Shown: piece by piece, positions 12,203-23,449 of the stretch
Layout: each line of letters begins with the position of its first letter
Position numbering within the stretch: the first letter of the stretch is position 1
Origin: Periconia sp. R9002
Lineage: Eukaryota > Ascomycota > Dothideomycetes > Pleosporales > Periconiaceae
DNA length: 64,000 bases
Direction: 5' to 3'
Assembly (NCBI GenBank): GCA_023627715.1
Contig: JAMAHW010000017.1
Coordinates: 186,001 to 250,000 of the forward strand
Position numbers and translations under genes: made by a program
Notes under the pieces: model-generated
Databases searched by the model: none
Told to the model about the DNA's origin: nothing
What the model saw: the letters and a program-made list of their open reading frames with translations, nothing else

Positions 12203-14406
12203 GGTGTGGCGATCCAGCATCGATAAGGAAGGTTCCTAGAACCCCTGGGGCGAAGAAAGGAATAACGGGTGGTCAATCGAGGGGAACTCACTTCAATCGA
12301 TCGTGATTGCGACTGGGTACACAGTAAAGGGGGTTTGTTGTGTAATAAAAGCATACTCGGTAGATTGTATCACTTTTTTCGAGAAAGGAGGTTACATGCA
12401 TACATGTACTTACACACGTACAAACATTAACGCGACATGCCATACAGTCCGTGTACATAGTTGTACAAGTCTAAACGTGTGCAACGAGGTACCCGCGTCT
12501 GTGTATGTTCCGTGTGCTGAGCTGAGAAACGTGTACATTGAGTTACTTACATAGTAAACCCTGGCGTGTACACACACACCCTCATCCCGCCTACCTATGT
12601 ACCTACAAACCCATCTCTTCCTATACCACCAACCCTCTCCTCCTGCCCATCAATAGTATAATCTCTACCTTCCCTTCCCTCTTTCTTCCTTCCTTCTCCC
12701 TATCTCCTTTGGTATAAACAAAAAAGAAAGTAAACGGTATGACTTCCTCTCCCCCCTCGTCCCTTGCTTACCCTCCTTTGTAAGAAGAGAAGAAAAAGAA
12801 GTACATGCTTTAGTTGTATCGATATGCACGTACATACGAAACTGCTTAGCTAGATATTTATATAGGTTATAGAGATTGTTTTGGGGGTGTGTTTTTCTAT
12901 CATGTTGTGGGAGGAGGAGATAGTTAGTATAATGCTCTTGCGATGCGATGATTGTTTGCATACTTTTCCATCCCCGTTGTTGGAGATGAGCGTGATGTTA
13001 ATGTGCGCGTACCCTCCTTTCTATAATGGATGAGAAAAAGGAGGGGAAGGGAAGTAGGGGGGTTAAGTACCCCTTTTTTATATATATAGGACAAGGGAAG
13101 CGTTAGGCGACTAGTGAAAAGTTGGGGAGAAGAAGAAGAGAGAGAAAGTGTGTACATATAACTCTACTTATCTTTTTTTTTTAATTTAGAGTTAACATCT
13201 TAAAAACACGTACGTAACTTTACGACGTAACAACAAAAAAAGAGAAGGGGGAAGGGATGGGGATGGAAGAGGTATGTATATATATACTAAGGGAGATATA
13301 CATGATAAACCTTGTGTTCGTAAATACGTATAGGAAAGAGAGATAGGTAGAGAAGGTGAAGAAATAAGAAGATAGGAAGCAAGTAAGCAAGTAATAAGAA
13401 TGAAAAAAAGATCGGGTGGAGTGTATATACCTATATACGAATTAGTATTTTCTTCTTCTTCTTCTTCTTAGGAGTTATTAGCATCTTTCAATGTAATCTA
13501 CACATTCCCCTCTCCATCCAACATGACATACTCTAACAACCAGAAACATTTCAATCGTACAAAACCGCCTACCCACCTTTTTATTGCTACTCTTCTTTGG
13601 ATTGGGTTTTTTTAAAGTATGTGTGTGTGCTAGGAATAAACGACACCTTTTACAATTAATTGTTTATACTAAAAAAAAAAGAGAAACATTCCGAAAGACA
13701 AAATGTAAAGATTTATTTAATTATTATGCTCTCTATTTAGCGTGAAGAAGAAAAAAAGATTGAATAGGAGAGGTATATAGACAATGTGTATTTTTTAAGT
13801 CTAAGAATAAAGAACAAGGGGGAGGCGGGAGGAGGATGAGAGAGTAGTTTAGGGGTATGTAGCATTTATTTACAAACCCATGTACGTACATATAAATCGT
13901 AAAAAGAAAGGATAATAATAAATAGTAAATAAGGCGGGAAGACTACATAAACTACGGGCTTAATACAAAATCTTCATCATACATACAGACGTAGGTGCTC
14001 ACAATAAGCCTAGGTCGCAAATGTTTTTGTTCACCAATCTAGGCAGAGCAACATATAAACAGTGCAGGAACATGGGTATTATTATGTGCATAAATCCATC
14101 AGTGGCATAAGTAAGTGTCCAGTCAATCTATCCATTGTGGAGGTAGTGGCGTACGGCCAGTCAGTCACCGTGTCGCCCAGCAAGATGAAAAAGAAGAAGA
14201 AAGGAAGAAGGGAATTGCCCGCCCGTTGTGCATGCCGAGAAAGAAACCAAAAAGGGAAAAAGTGATAGCTACACAATGAGCCTTAGACACCCAATGAGCC
14301 AGCCGTACATGTGGTAACAGATATAGACATGCTGTGCACGTCTATTTGAAATAGGAACAGTCGATTCGTCGATGCAGATTCGCAGCGGAGCGACGAGGCG
14401 GACGGA
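12203..14406. other. AT-rich convergent intergenic region (2.2 kb)
   Basis: Lies between the 3' ends of the E1 gene and SEC22. AT-rich with polypurine tracts, TATATA runs (13079-13086, 13275-13284) and a TTC/TCT trinucleotide run at 13450-13469. Open frames are short and low complexity. No gene, tRNA or transposon feature is visible. Confidence 0.5.
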
Positions 14407-15161
14407 TTAGAAGAAGCGCCACCAGATGAAGACGATAATGATGAAGGCTAGACCGCCTACGGGGCCGTACTGTTCTGCTGGTTAGCTTCCTCTCTTTACA
14501 CATGTTCTGGGGTGGGGCAAAAGTCTCACCTGCTTAAGCAGCAGCTCCCAATTGATCCTCACGGCCGCCTTTTTGTATTTCCTGCTGTCCTCGCGCAGCC
14601 GACTCGATATATCGCCCATGCGCTCCAGACTGTCGCCGCGGTACAGCAAATCCTCAATGTTCTTGGTCATGACCTTTGTCACATCCTTGAGCTCGTCATT
14701 GAGCTTGTCGAGGTTCTGGGTGGCGCGCGAGTCCTGGTACGTCGCCTTTGTCTGCTGGATGTAGTTGTCGAAGCTGGAGAAGGCGTAGGGCCGCAGCGCG
14801 GGGGCCAGGTACTTGTCGGGCGAGTAGACCTGGGTGAATTCCTTGTCGAGGTCCGAGAGGTAGGTGAAGGCGAGCTTGCGGGGGTAGGAGCGGTCGCATA
14901 TGCAGAGGAAGACGAGCTCGCCGCTGATGAGGTAGTGGTACGTGTAGGAGCCGCTTTCTATGCTGGCTTGCGGCTCGGCGTTGCGGTTCAGGCGCCGCTG
15001 CACCAACTTCACCTTGTTCTTGACCTCGTTGAGCTCGGGCTCGACGTCGCCCGAGTCGACGGATGCGACCAAGATTATGCCTGTGGGGAGGTTAGTTTGG
15101 GAGGTGGACGGGCGAAGAGCCACTTGCCGTCCAGGCGCGAGATTGTCGTGTGCCGGATCAT
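14407..15161 (-). CDS. SEC22: R-SNARE Sec22 (ER-Golgi vesicle transport)
   Basis: Three exons on the minus strand: 15128..15161, 14530..15080 and 14407..14469, giving 215 residues (yeast Sec22 has 214). Sec22 is the v-SNARE for ER-Golgi anterograde and retrograde fusion. It begins MIRHTTISRLDG, continues through the longin domain (residues 1-125), the R-SNARE coiled coil (LYRGDSLERMGDISSRLRED, with the zero-layer Arg in this block) and a C-terminal anchor encoded by the last exon (GGLAFIIIVFIWWRFF). The first intron (15081..15127, 47 nt) starts with GCAAGT rather than GT, has a CTAAC branch site and ends CAG; only this join restores the conserved N-terminus. The second intron is 14470..14529. 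Confidence 0.94.
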
Positions 15162-16607
15162 GGCGATGTGAAGTGAGGTGTGGATGGGGGGTTATTTGGA
15201 TGGTTTTGGCGGCGCAAATGGCAATGCGTGTTCTCGTGCAGTCTCGCTGGGTATAGACTTGGGCGGGTATCTGTTTTTTGGGTGAAAGAGTCGGGTTGGG
15301 TATTGAGGCGTGAAAGAAAACAAAAGGCTACGTGTGAGCTGGGAGCTGTGCGGTTACCGTTGCTGAAATGTCTTGGCAACGGACGTTGAACGTGGTACAT
15401 GGACATGGATGGATTGATGCCTCGACCTCTACACACCACCATCCACCCTCTAGGATAAAGATTGCAGCAAGCCACTTTGATCGTCCATTGGAGCTGATTA
15501 TGCTGCACACCTGCCTCGTCAGCTTGTAGCAGCCTCTTATTCGCTCCGTCACACCGTACACACCTCTGCGGAGTAGTAGTATTTGTTCTCGTCCCACCAC
15601 CACCACTCCCTCCACCTTTCCCTACCCTTGGACACCATGCTGAGCTGCCTTTCGGCCAAAGACTCCCTCCGTCCCCCTTCACCCCATGGTTACGACTGAG
15701 TTCGCACAAAGTCGCCAGTTGAAATTCATTACTGGTTGCTCTTTCCATACGCCCTGCACAGATTTTTCCAAGGCGCTGCGGCCGACTATCACATCCATCG
15801 TGACTTTTTCAACCCTCTTGCCGCCGGAAATTACAGCCTCACCCAAGATAAAAGACCTCCGCTTCTTCTATCCGAAGTCCAGAGTTTGTCATCTTCAATC
15901 GTCTGTTTGTGGAGAGGACGCCTGCCTGTCTGATTGCTCCACTCGTTGCTTGCCGTAATCATCACACTGCAACTTCATCCTGCCGTTGCCCGACATGGCT
16001 CTCCCCGTGCGGTATGTCCAAGTTGTTTCGTCTTTTTTTCTTTCTTCCTATGTCATCAGAAATATGCATAAATACTTATACACGGTTTCTTTCTTTCCAA
16101 GCATATTGAGCGCAACTTGCACGCGGCCCTCTTCTGCGTGAAACCCCCGCCACGCTACTTCACCTTTCACTTTTGCATACATGTACATACCTAGGCTATT
16201 GTACGCTGCTATTGTGCACCACTCTTATGCCCTGTCCGTCCAATCAAAAATCAATACATTTCTATAGTCCTACGTCACCTCGGCTGGCGGCCGTCCATGA
16301 GCCTTTGAGTCCTATTGTGCGTTGGCCGAGACGGGTCCCGCCGCTATTCAAACGCTCAAGAGTCGCACAATACCTCGAACGACCACAGTCTACACCAGAC
16401 TTAAGCTTATACTATTTATACAGGTCTCCGCCGCCCTCTCAGGACCTTCTCTCCGATTTTCCAACTCTTTCTTCTACTACTTCAATCAACCCCGCGAAGC
16501 AACATCCTGATCCTTCGCGCCCACATCCTAATAACAACATCTTGTCGCAAGCGCATTCAGAATCTCACTACGAAAGCATTCAAGCACTCCCAAAGACACC
16601 ATCCACC
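15162..16607. other. Divergent intergenic region between SEC22 and the ASXH gene
   Basis: Must hold both promoters and 5' leaders. The frame of the downstream gene stays open from about 16173 without a stop, but the sequence there looks like non-conserved leader. No other gene is seen. Confidence 0.5.
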
Positions 16608-17435
16608 ATGGGCCATTTTCCAGGACCTATGCCAGGCGAATACCCGAGCTCTTCTCCCCTCTCCTCTGTCGGCAGTTCCGTCGACACACCTCCCGGCCAG
16701 GCTTCAAGCATGCCCAGCCCCTCTCCGGTTGCCGCGTTCGACCAAGCTCTGAAGTGCATCGACCAGTCGCCTCCATCGGTCATCAAGAATGGCACAGGCA
16801 AAGGCAATAGCAAGAAGCGTAGCTTGGAGCCTGCCTCGCCTACCCCAGGCGCACAACCCCCTCAACAGCAGCAGCAGCCATCTACGCGCGCCAAGAAGCA
16901 GAAACAGAAGAAGCAGACACCAACGCCGCCTGTTTCCTCCCGTCCAAGTCGCGTGCGCAAGCCCCCAGCGCGCCTCATTGACGAAACCACCAAAACCCCA
17001 CCCAAGGCAACTCGCGCCCGAACACCGCCCCCCAAGCCAAAGAGCAAAGTCTGGGACCCGGACTACGTTACCACCCACCCCAAATCACGCCTCACCAAGA
17101 CCGACCTGTATCACCTGCTCCTTGAGCCCAAAGCCTGGACCTGCCTAACCCCTTCGCAACATGAGCAGATTATGGCACTGCTTCCTCCTTCATACTCTTC
17201 CAACCGTCAACAGCAAAACAACAACTCCACGCCAATCCCGCGTCCCTCCATATTCACGTTGAACGCAAACTTATTTCGCACCGATGTCGCCAAGTTCCAA
17301 CAGGAACTCCGAGATGGACATCTCACCAAGACCTGGCAAGCGAGCGCTGTCGAGGCTGTCAAGGACCGCGCTGCTGGTTGCTTCGACAAGTGGAAGGCTG
17401 ACGAGGCGGAGACGTGGTGGGGACAGAAAGGTTGA
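16608..17435 (+). CDS. ASX-homology (ASXH/DEUBAD-like) domain nuclear protein
   Basis: 275 residues from the ATG at 16608, which has a strong CCACCATGG context; an in-frame ATG at 16227 would add 127 poorly conserved residues. The N-terminal half is disordered and Ser/Pro-rich, followed by a basic, probably nuclear-localising stretch (RAKKQKQKKQ). The C-terminal ~120 residues fit the ASX homology domain: DPDYVTTHPKSRL, DLYHLLLEPKAWTCL, HEQIMALLPP, LFRTDVAKFQQELRDGHLT and a final Trp-rich helix (WKADEAETWW). In animals this domain of ASXL/Uch37-partner proteins activates deubiquitinases such as BAP1. The fungal protein has no settled function, so a chromatin or deubiquitinase-cofactor role is inference from the domain. 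Confidence 0.75.
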   Translation: MGHFPGPMPGEYPSSSPLSSVGSSVDTPPGQASSMPSPSPVAAFDQALKCIDQSPPSVIKNGTGKGNSKKRSLEPASPTPGAQPPQQQQQPSTRAKKQKQKKQTPTPPVSSRPSRVRKPPARLIDETTKTPPKATRARTPPPKPKSKVWDPDYVTTHPKSRLTKTDLYHLLLEPKAWTCLTPSQHEQIMALLPPSYSSNRQQQNNNSTPIPRPSIFTLNANLFRTDVAKFQQELRDGHLTKTWQASAVEAVKDRAAGCFDKWKADEAETWWGQKG

Positions 17436-18280
17436 GCGATCCGCGCGCGTGCGCGTGTGTATCAGAGTTACGTATCGAACGATGTTGATGTTGCTATTTG
17501 GATTATCGGCGAAAAGAAGGAATTTGAGATATCGCGACCGTGCCGTGCAGAAAAGGTCGGGATATGAGTTTACTTGGTATCATGATGGACGGAAACTGAC
17601 TTTTTGATCTGGACGACTGAATTCCTATCTATTACTCACTTGTTCATCATTGTACACCCCTCCACAACGACGGGGGGTTTCGAGTGGATCGCACTCCAAC
17701 ATTATACACATATTTCATGACTGCATGGACGGAAGAGCACTCTACAACGAAACATGTCTACCTCGTATTGTATCTCTATACGTGGATACCCTTCGCTCTA
17801 TACCGAGCGAGACGATATCAGTTCAGGCTGGACCTTTCTTTCCCTACTTACATACATATCATACGGTCAATAGCTCATAGTGTCGTCTCTGGATAGCTGG
17901 GAGCATAGCATTTTATGAAGGATAGATGGATGAAGAAAATATGAATGACATTTGAAAAGTTTGAAACATATTAAGCTCATGTGTGTGAGTGTATGTGAGA
18001 GTATGTGGACGTCACCGTGGAAGATGTGCGTCGAAGTTTCTTCTTTTGACGTGATCGCGAGAAGCAAATATGCTACATGAGAGTAAGGAATGTGTAGGTA
18101 GGTGGGCAGGTAAGTGGATAAGATGGGTGTGTATGTGCAGGATGATAAATTCGGAGAAATATATAGATATATAACTGAAGAAAATTTGAACTCCGCCTTG
18201 AAAAATAAGAAGCAAAAAAAGAATTCATATATTCACTCCTTCCCTCTCCCCTCCGTCTCTCAATCTCGCAATTTTTTGTT
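17436..18280. other. Convergent intergenic region
   Basis: 3' UTR space for the ASXH gene and oxalate decarboxylase. AT-rich toward 17900-18250. No gene recognised. Confidence 0.55.
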
Positions 18281-19777
18281 TCACAGCTCCTCCCGCTCCT
18301 CCTCCTCCTCCCCCTCAAACCCCACCTGCTCCTTAATAGGATCCTTCTCCGCATCCTCAATACTCTCCAAAAACTTCCTCGCCGCCTTCGGACTCGTCGC
18401 AAACAAATGATCCACAACCAACTTCCGCGGCGTCTCCCCAAGCCACTGAAACAGCGAGAAATCCTGAAACTGGTCGGCGCGGAAGAGTTCCAGCATCTCG
18501 AGGGGCTCGTCGTCGCTCAGGTTCTCGATGAAGTGGCCCATGTTGCGGGGCACGATGCCGACGTCGCCGGCCTGGTAGTCGAACGTGCGCGCGTTGCCTT
18601 TCCCGCCGAAGATGGTGACGCGCGCGCGGCCGCGGATCACGAAGGACCATTCGTCAGCGTTGGGGTGCCAGTGCATTTCGCGCAGCGCGCCGGGGGCGAT
18701 GTCGAGGTGCGCCGCGGCGATGGTTTTGGAGATGGCAAAGTTGGTGGAGTCGGCGATGCGGACTTGGCCGCCCGTCGTGTTGAGGGGTTCTTGGTCGAGG
18801 AGCTTGTGGGTGAATTGGAGCTTGGATTTCTTGTAGCCCTTGCTGTCGGAGGGGACTTCATCCGAGATGGAGTGCGGTTCGCGGCCGCGGAAGATGTACT
18901 TTTCGGATTGGGGGGTTGCGTCCCAGACTTCGGGGGCGATGCGGAAGTTTTCGGCCAGGACGGATTTGGGGGTTCGCGCGATCCAGTCGGTGAGGAGGAA
19001 GGTCGAGTCTTCGGAGAAGTGGCCGTCGTCGAAGACGAGGAGGAATTCGGTGCCGTTGGGGCTGAGACCTTGGAGCGAGTGCGGGTGGCCAGACGGGAAG
19101 TACCAGAGGTCGCCTTTGTTGAGGTCGTCGACGAAGCTGCCGCCCTCGACGTCGAGGGCTGTGATGCGGACGGAGCCTTCGAGGACGTACGCCCATTCGG
19201 CTTCTTTGTGCCAGTGGAGTTCGCGGATCACGCCTTCTTCGAGGCGCATGTTGACGCCCGCGAGTTCGCGGCTCGTGGGGAGCTCGCGGATGGTGGTCTC
19301 GCGCGTCCAGCCGCCTTCTTCGATGCGGATGTGCGAGTCGGAGAAGGACCAGCGCATGTTTTCCATGGTGCCGTGATCGGTGCTGGGGGGTCGGACGATG
19401 TCTGGGTTTTGCCGCTCACGCGGTCGGTTGCGTGGGCCGAGCACGCTGGAGCCTTTTCCGTTTCTCTGCGTGGCATGTTAGTTGAGGGTTGGACGGATGT
19501 GGAGGTAGGTTGAAAGGATTGGAGAGTTCAAGTTGTGTGGTTCAAGACGGAAAACATGGTGTTGGAGTCTTGGACATACCCATGGCAGAGGCTGGAGCTT
19601 CTCGCCCGTGGAATCGATCTTGCGATCGTATGGATCGCGATAATCCGGGGTATAGGGTTTGGAGTGGGACGCGCGATGTTGTTTACTGCCCGTGCCGGCT
19701 AGCGGCTGCTGATCCACAGGAACGGCCAAGCATGAGGCGCATGTGCCGAGCAAGACAAGACTCGACAAGAAATGCAT
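18281..19777 (-). CDS. Secreted bicupin oxalate decarboxylase
   Basis: Two exons, 19580..19777 and 18281..19465, joined over a 114-nt intron: 460 residues. Oxalate decarboxylase converts oxalate to formate and CO2 with Mn in two cupin domains. An N-terminal signal peptide is visible (HFLSSLVLLGTCASCLA, cleavage probably before VPVDQ). Across the intron the protein reads LPW then RNGKGSSVLGPRN. Cupin 1 has the metal ligands in LHWHKEAEW and GHPHS; cupin 2 has them in MHWHPNADEW and NMGHF. The lid segment SEDSTF corresponds to the SENST lid of bacterial OxdC, whose Glu favours decarboxylase over oxidase activity. The C-terminus is very acidic and ends EEEEEREEL. It diverges from the DUF1275 gene. 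Confidence 0.92.
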
Positions 19778-20258
19778 TGTCGATTGCTGCCAAGTGATGG
19801 ATCAATCAACCACAATTGAATTGGATGCTGGATGCAATTGTCCCGGCCAATTTGATCAGATCCAGAGGGCGATTTGGCTGGCCTTTTATCTCGATCCTGT
19901 TGTTATGATGTATCCCCGCCCGATTTCCGTCTTGGATGACGACACTTCCCGGCCGCGTTTCCCGTTGGCCTCGCCCGTCTCTCTTGAGATGCATTGATGC
20001 ATCCTTTGCTATTTGCGTGCTTTGATGTTCAACCTCCTCCTCTTTTCGACTTCCATCCCATGCAGTCCTGTATGCGGTAACATCGTCGACCCGCCGGTGG
20101 TATCCTACAATTGCCGTTTCCTGGCGCACGGACCCTCACATCTCGACCTCTAGTATTTCATCTTTCACCACCCCCAGACAGAATCCCCTCGCAATTGCGA
20201 CGGCATCAAAGCAACTGTGCATATCCAAAGCCACCGCAGCATCTTCAATTCCCGAATC
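19778..20258. promoter_or_regulatory. Divergent promoter region, oxalate decarboxylase / DUF1275 gene
   Basis: 481 bp separate the two start codons, so both promoters must lie here. No motif can be assigned with confidence. Confidence 0.4.
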
Positions 20259-21088
20259 ATGGACGAGAGACAGCCGCTTCTCGGCCGACGCCCCGGCAGC
20301 TCCTCGGATTCCTCTCGGTTGGCTCCTCGCCTGGCCAGCCACATGAACGCCAATGTGAGCAAGCATTGGGCCGATCTAGTCCTGTTGTGGTGTTATATCA
20401 TCACTGGCCTGCTCGATTCATCAGCCGTTTCTATTTGGGGCTCCTTTGTGAGCATGCAGACGGGTCCGTGAAGCTCCCGCCCAATACTTTTTATATGGTC
20501 CCAGCTAACGCCCGATTAGGAAATTCTGTCTACGTGGGACTTGGATTGATTGCCCCCAATGAAGGCATTCGCTGGATCAAGGCCCTCACCTCCGTGGCCT
20601 TCTTTTGTTTGGGATCCTTTTTCTTTGCCCGCTTCCATCGGTATTTTGGCGCCGCCAGGCGTTGGGTGCTCGTGGCTTCTTACACTCTTCAGCTGGCCTG
20701 TATCGTACTTGCCGCCTTGGTTGTCACTTTGGATCCCAGGACCGAAGGGCTCCATTGGCAAGTGCTCGTGCCACTCGCTGCTGTTGCTTTCCAGTCCAGC
20801 GGACAGGCAGTGACGTCGAGAGTTTTGAAGTACAACGGACTGACAAGTGTTGTTCTGACGAGCAACTACTGCGATCTTTTCGCTGATCCTCAGATCTGGA
20901 AGCTCTCGAATGTCGAGAGGAACAGGCGGGTCGCCGCACCACTTCTTCTTGTGCTTGGGGCTATGATGGGCGGGCTGTTTGCCCACAGCACTATCGGAAT
21001 GGAGGGGGCGCTCTGGGCTGCCGCAGGGCTAAAAGCGACAGCAGTGGCCGCCTGGATATTATGGAAGCCAGAGCGTGACGGGGAATAA
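20259..21088 (+). CDS. DUF1275 (YoaK-like) multi-pass membrane protein
   Basis: Two exons, 20259..20463 and 20520..21088, giving 257 residues. The donor is GTCCGT, the branch site GCTAAC and the acceptor TTAG; the join produces MQTGNSVYVGLGL, the hallmark of DUF1275. About six hydrophobic helices follow: LVLLWCYIITGLLDSSAV, the segment after MQTGN, ALTSVAFFCLGSFFFARF, WVLVASYTLQLACIVLAALV, VLVPLAAVAFQSSGQAV and two near the C-terminus. The N-terminus MDERQPLLG resembles a dileucine-type sorting signal. DUF1275 proteins are widespread in bacteria and fungi; transport has been suggested but not shown. The divergent position to oxalate decarboxylase is noted but its meaning is unknown. Confidence 0.85.
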
Positions 21089-21388
21089 TGAAACAATTTA
21101 TTTTGTTTGCGCATATCTATAAAAGTGCATGATGAAACGGACTGCGTTGCAACTAGAAAACAGCATTGAGATGCCACTCCTCGCCAACCTTTACACCTAC
21201 TTCACTTTTCACTTTCTCAAACAGCGACGCATCACAATTACTCGAGTCTAACTAGAAAATATTATTTCATCGCAAGAACTCTAGAATATCTCAAATCTAG
21301 TCACCTGCTAAGCCAAGCGTAGTTGGGTCACACCCATCACAAGGCTGCGCACTTGATCGTTTTGCTGTCACCGAGTGTCGCTAATAAT

Positions 21389-23036
21389 ATGCATCCTCTG
21401 ACCATCTCTACGAAAGACCACAAGCTTCTTTCAACCTTTCCCCGCCCTCCCCCAGGTCTTCCTTCACCACACAAGTCCACGCCTCTTAGTCCTGGTCCTG
21501 TCCGGGCAGCCGATTTTGGTTTCATACCCGTTGGGCCTTCTCGCGACGATGACAGCGACTCGCTCTATGACTTCCCCGAAAGGCCGTATCATGGTGATAC
21601 CGAGCCGCGCTCGAAGCCAACTGCAGCGATGAGCAGCGGGGAATTTCAGTTGGTCCTGGATCATCCTTCGAGGGTATTTGCCCCCAACGATGTGGTGACT
21701 GGGTAAGTCTGCTTCTGGATTTAGCATCTTGGTGTTCATATTATATACTCATTCGCACTTTATCAACAGATACATTCTGGGCTGGGATCCATCCTCTCCA
21801 CATATCTCCATTACTCTGCAAGGCCGCGTCGAGACCTGGATGCGACGGGATAAAACCGAGTATCAAGCATGTACACCTCTGCTGCACCACGTAACACACA
21901 TCACACTGGAGCAATCCAACTCGATCCCGCAATTCTCCATCACCATCCCAGAACGAGTCACCGCGGGTCATTCCAAAAGTGCCGAATACGCCTCATCAGC
22001 ATCCAACGACCCGTGGACGCACAACTGGCCCTCGCAACCCCCTTTCGAGAACGAACCTAACCACCCACTCCCACCAAGCCTAACTACACCACACCTCACC
22101 TCCACCACACTCGCGACCTCGTACGCCGAATCCTTCTGTCGAATAACCTACACCCTAACCGCGACGCGCTCATCCTCCTCCCCTCCAAAGCCCTCACCCG
22201 CAACAACCTCCTCCCCAACAATCACCCTCACCCTCTCAACCCTACACCTCCCCGCCTCAAAACTCACCCTCCTAAAATCCCAATCCCAAACCCTCTCAAC
22301 AGACCTCTCCATCCGCACCCTGCACCTCCTCAAGGCCCCTCCCCTCCCAAACCCCTCTACACCGCCAAAACACCCCACCTCCAAACTCTCCCTCCGCTCC
22401 GCCTTCCTCGACGCCTTCACCACCTCCTCCCCAACCTTCCACTTCCGCGCACTCGTCTCACTCCCACAAGTCGTGACGCCCGGCGCGGACCTCCCACTCA
22501 TCATCCGCCTCGAAGTCCTCCCCCCGCCGCCGGGGGAATCTTACACCTTTGCGGTGCCAGACGTGCACGTCAAGCGGGGCCGCGTGCGAGTCGTGGCATG
22601 GACGGGCATCCGCTGCGCTCCTACCCCTACTTCTCCTCCCCACGGAGCTAGCTCTGGACCAAGACTCGCACGCCGTCACGCATTGCATTCCTATCTCAAA
22701 GACAAAACCCCCAACACAAACCCTCCACCACCATCCCACACCTTCAAACACACCATCCTACGCACCTCCTTCACCCTCCCCCCGTCCTCGCCCTCCCACA
22801 CATTCACACCCCTCGACGGCGCTTTCGCACACCAGAAATGCGTCATCACGAACGTCGCACTCCCGGATGAACATGGTGGGAATGGGAGTGGTGGTGGTGT
22901 GGCGCCGTGCTTCACTACGTGGACTGCGTGGCGGGCGTACGAGGTTAAGGTTGAGGTTGTGTTTGAGGTTGTTGGACGCGAGGTGTGTGGGCGGTGGGGG
23001 GCGGGTGTGGATGTTGTGCGTGGTGATGGTGTGTAG
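21389..23036 (+). CDS. Arrestin-like (alpha-arrestin fold) protein
   Basis: Two exons, 21389..21702 and 21770..23036, 526 residues; GTAAGT donor and CAACAG acceptor. After a disordered Pro-rich N-terminus (residues 1-80) comes an arrestin-N-like beta sandwich: FQLVLDHPSRVFAPNDVVTG then YILGWD across the intron and ISITLQGRVETW. The middle is very Ser/Thr/Pro-rich, and a second beta region (FHFRALVSLPQVVTPGADLPLIIRLEVLP-type strands) resembles arrestin-C. Fungal alpha-arrestins link Rsp5-type ubiquitin ligases to plasma-membrane transporters, but I see no clear PPxY motif, so an adaptor role is only inferred. Codon use in 22080-22450 is strikingly C-rich. Confidence 0.65.
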
Positions 23037-23449
23037 GATCTGATCTGCTAGACGTTCCGTGTTTCTTTAGTTAGGATGTTGGTTATCTCGGAAGTGAGGG
23101 GTGGAAAGGAGAATGAAGAAGGGGTAAGAGAAGGGTTTGTATGCGATACGTACCTATGTATGATATGGTGTAAGTGGTGATAAAAGAAAGTGGAAGAGAA
23201 TTTGATTTTTACTTGAAGGGTTCGCATGGAGGATGATTTCGTATGTGGGCAGAGCAAGCGAGAGTATGGGTGCATGGATTGGAGTAGTTGTACATTATAT
23301 ATTACAAATCTATGTGCGTGGGATACTGTCTTGTAGCCTCACCATTTCCTCTTCCTAAGCGTCTTTATACTTTTCTTCTTCTAATTCAAACGCAGTGTAT
23401 ATCTATCACATAAATCAACTCCCTCTCCCATCCCCCTTACTTCCCCCCA
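23037..23449. other. Convergent intergenic region
   Basis: 413 bp of AT-rich 3' UTR space between the arrestin-like gene and the membrane glycoprotein gene. Nothing else is seen. Confidence 0.55.

Noticed and set aside
16227..16607. N-terminal extension of the ASXH protein from an upstream ATG
   Set aside because: The frame is open, but the residues look like random leader, and the ATG at 16608 has a far better start context.
18407..19513. 368-codon open frame on the plus strand opposite oxalate decarboxylase
   Set aside because: Antisense shadow: the sense gene avoids codons whose reverse complements are stops, and the antisense protein is a Val/Glu/Ala/Asp-rich string with no motif.
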